From: an uncultured Flavobacteriia bacterium
GTDB taxonomy: Bacteria > Bacteroidota > Bacteroidia > Flavobacteriales_D > Crocinitomicaceae
Length of the DNA: 6,592 nucleotides
Reading direction: 5' to 3'
NCBI GenBank assembly: GCA_903928365.1
Contig: CAIYQV010000501.1
Location: 1-6,592, forward strand
Shown here: piece by piece, positions 6,306-6,592 of the stretch
How the letters are laid out: the number at the start of each line of letters is the position of its first letter
Numbering within the stretch: position 1 is the first letter of the stretch
Program-made: the position numbers and the translations under genes
Notes under the pieces: model-generated
Database searches by the model: none
What the model was told of the DNA's origin: nothing
Seen by the model: only the letters and a program-made list of their open reading frames with translations

Positions 6306-6592
6306 TTATTTCATTTGTTCATCTTCCTCAGGATCAGGCGGGAAGAGTTTTGGTAAGTCTTGTTTTCCTTGCAATCTATCCAGCATTTCCTCTAGTTGGG
6401 AGATCGAAAGACTTTTCGCAATGATCTTTTTGTCTTTATCTAATACAAATACGCGTGGCGTCGAGAAGATATCATAAGTGGTCTGGTAATTCAGTGACTC
6501 AAGTGTGGTATAACGTGGCACGAACTGTCGCGCATCTTCCATAGCGGCTTTAAACAATGGTTCTGTAACAGCCACATTAATGAAGGTAAGAC
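6306..6592 (-). CDS. C-terminal part of a thioredoxin-fold (redoxin-like) protein, partial at the window edge
   Basis: The frame is open from the window edge to TAA at 6306-6308 and gives the last 94 residues. The segment TTYDIFSTPRVFVLDKDKKI followed by IAKSLSISQLEEMLDRL is the second half of a thioredoxin fold. The cis-Pro is in STP, and the next strand and final helix match the end of Bacteroidota redoxin/TlpA-like periplasmic proteins, some of which carry an N-terminal DUF5106 or DUF4369 domain. The CxxC site, if present, and any signal peptide lie outside the window, so disulfide-reductase activity cannot be confirmed. After the fold comes a short tail rich in Pro, Asp and Glu (LFPPDPEEDEQMK). 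An internal GTG at 6575 is not a credible start because the fold continues upstream of it (LTFIN). Confidence 0.85.
   Translation of the reverse strand, partial: LTFINVAVTEPLFKAAMEDARQFVPRYTTLESLNYQTTYDIFSTPRVFVLDKDKKIIAKSLSISQLEEMLDRLQGKQDLPKLFPPDPEEDEQMK

Noticed and set aside
4725..6592. Operon of the thioredoxin-fold, T9SS-sorted and M1 peptidase genes
   Set aside because: Strong intrinsic terminators sit in both gaps and a candidate promoter lies before the T9SS-sorted protein gene, so separate transcripts are more likely.
1..6592. Mobile element, CRISPR array, tRNA/rRNA or defence system
   Set aside because: I saw no transposase or integrase motifs, terminal inverted repeats, regular spacer repeats, RNA gene signatures or defence-type domains on either strand.

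Overview
The window looks like chromosomal DNA of a member of the Bacteroidota, most likely Flavobacteriales. Four things support this: a protein ending in a type IX secretion (T9SS) type A sorting domain, signal peptides of the 'MK..…SAQ' type, starts without a Shine-Dalgarno sequence in AT-rich leaders, and a TAnnTTTG-type promoter box before one gene. The genus is not determined.

Layout. On the + strand, 1-177 is the 3' end of a small hydrophobic membrane protein. It overlaps by 22 bp an FAD-dependent oxidoreductase of the flavin-dependent halogenase-like family (156-1646). Three genes follow on the - strand. The first is a secreted M1-family (gluzincin) metallopeptidase whose C-terminal third looks like an outer-membrane beta-barrel (1632-4628). 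The second is a T9SS-exported, disulfide-rich modular surface protein (4725-6221). The third is the C-terminal part of a thioredoxin-fold protein (6306 to the window edge). Genes 2 and 3 converge and overlap by 15 bp. The two intergenic gaps, 4629-4724 and 6222-6305, each carry a clear intrinsic terminator for the gene upstream of it, so the three - strand genes look like separate transcription units.

How they fit together. The + strand pair appears translationally coupled and probably serves one pathway, perhaps modification of a lipid, pigment or aromatic product in or near the inner membrane; this is inference. The - strand genes share an envelope or secretion theme (redox protein, T9SS cargo, surface peptidase), but the terminators between them argue against an operon. 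I see no RNA genes, CRISPR arrays, insertion sequences or att sites. The points most worth a second look are the M1 peptidase-barrel fusion, the atypical signature residues of the halogenase-like enzyme, and the convergent gene ends, where each gene's putative terminator lies inside the other gene's coding end.
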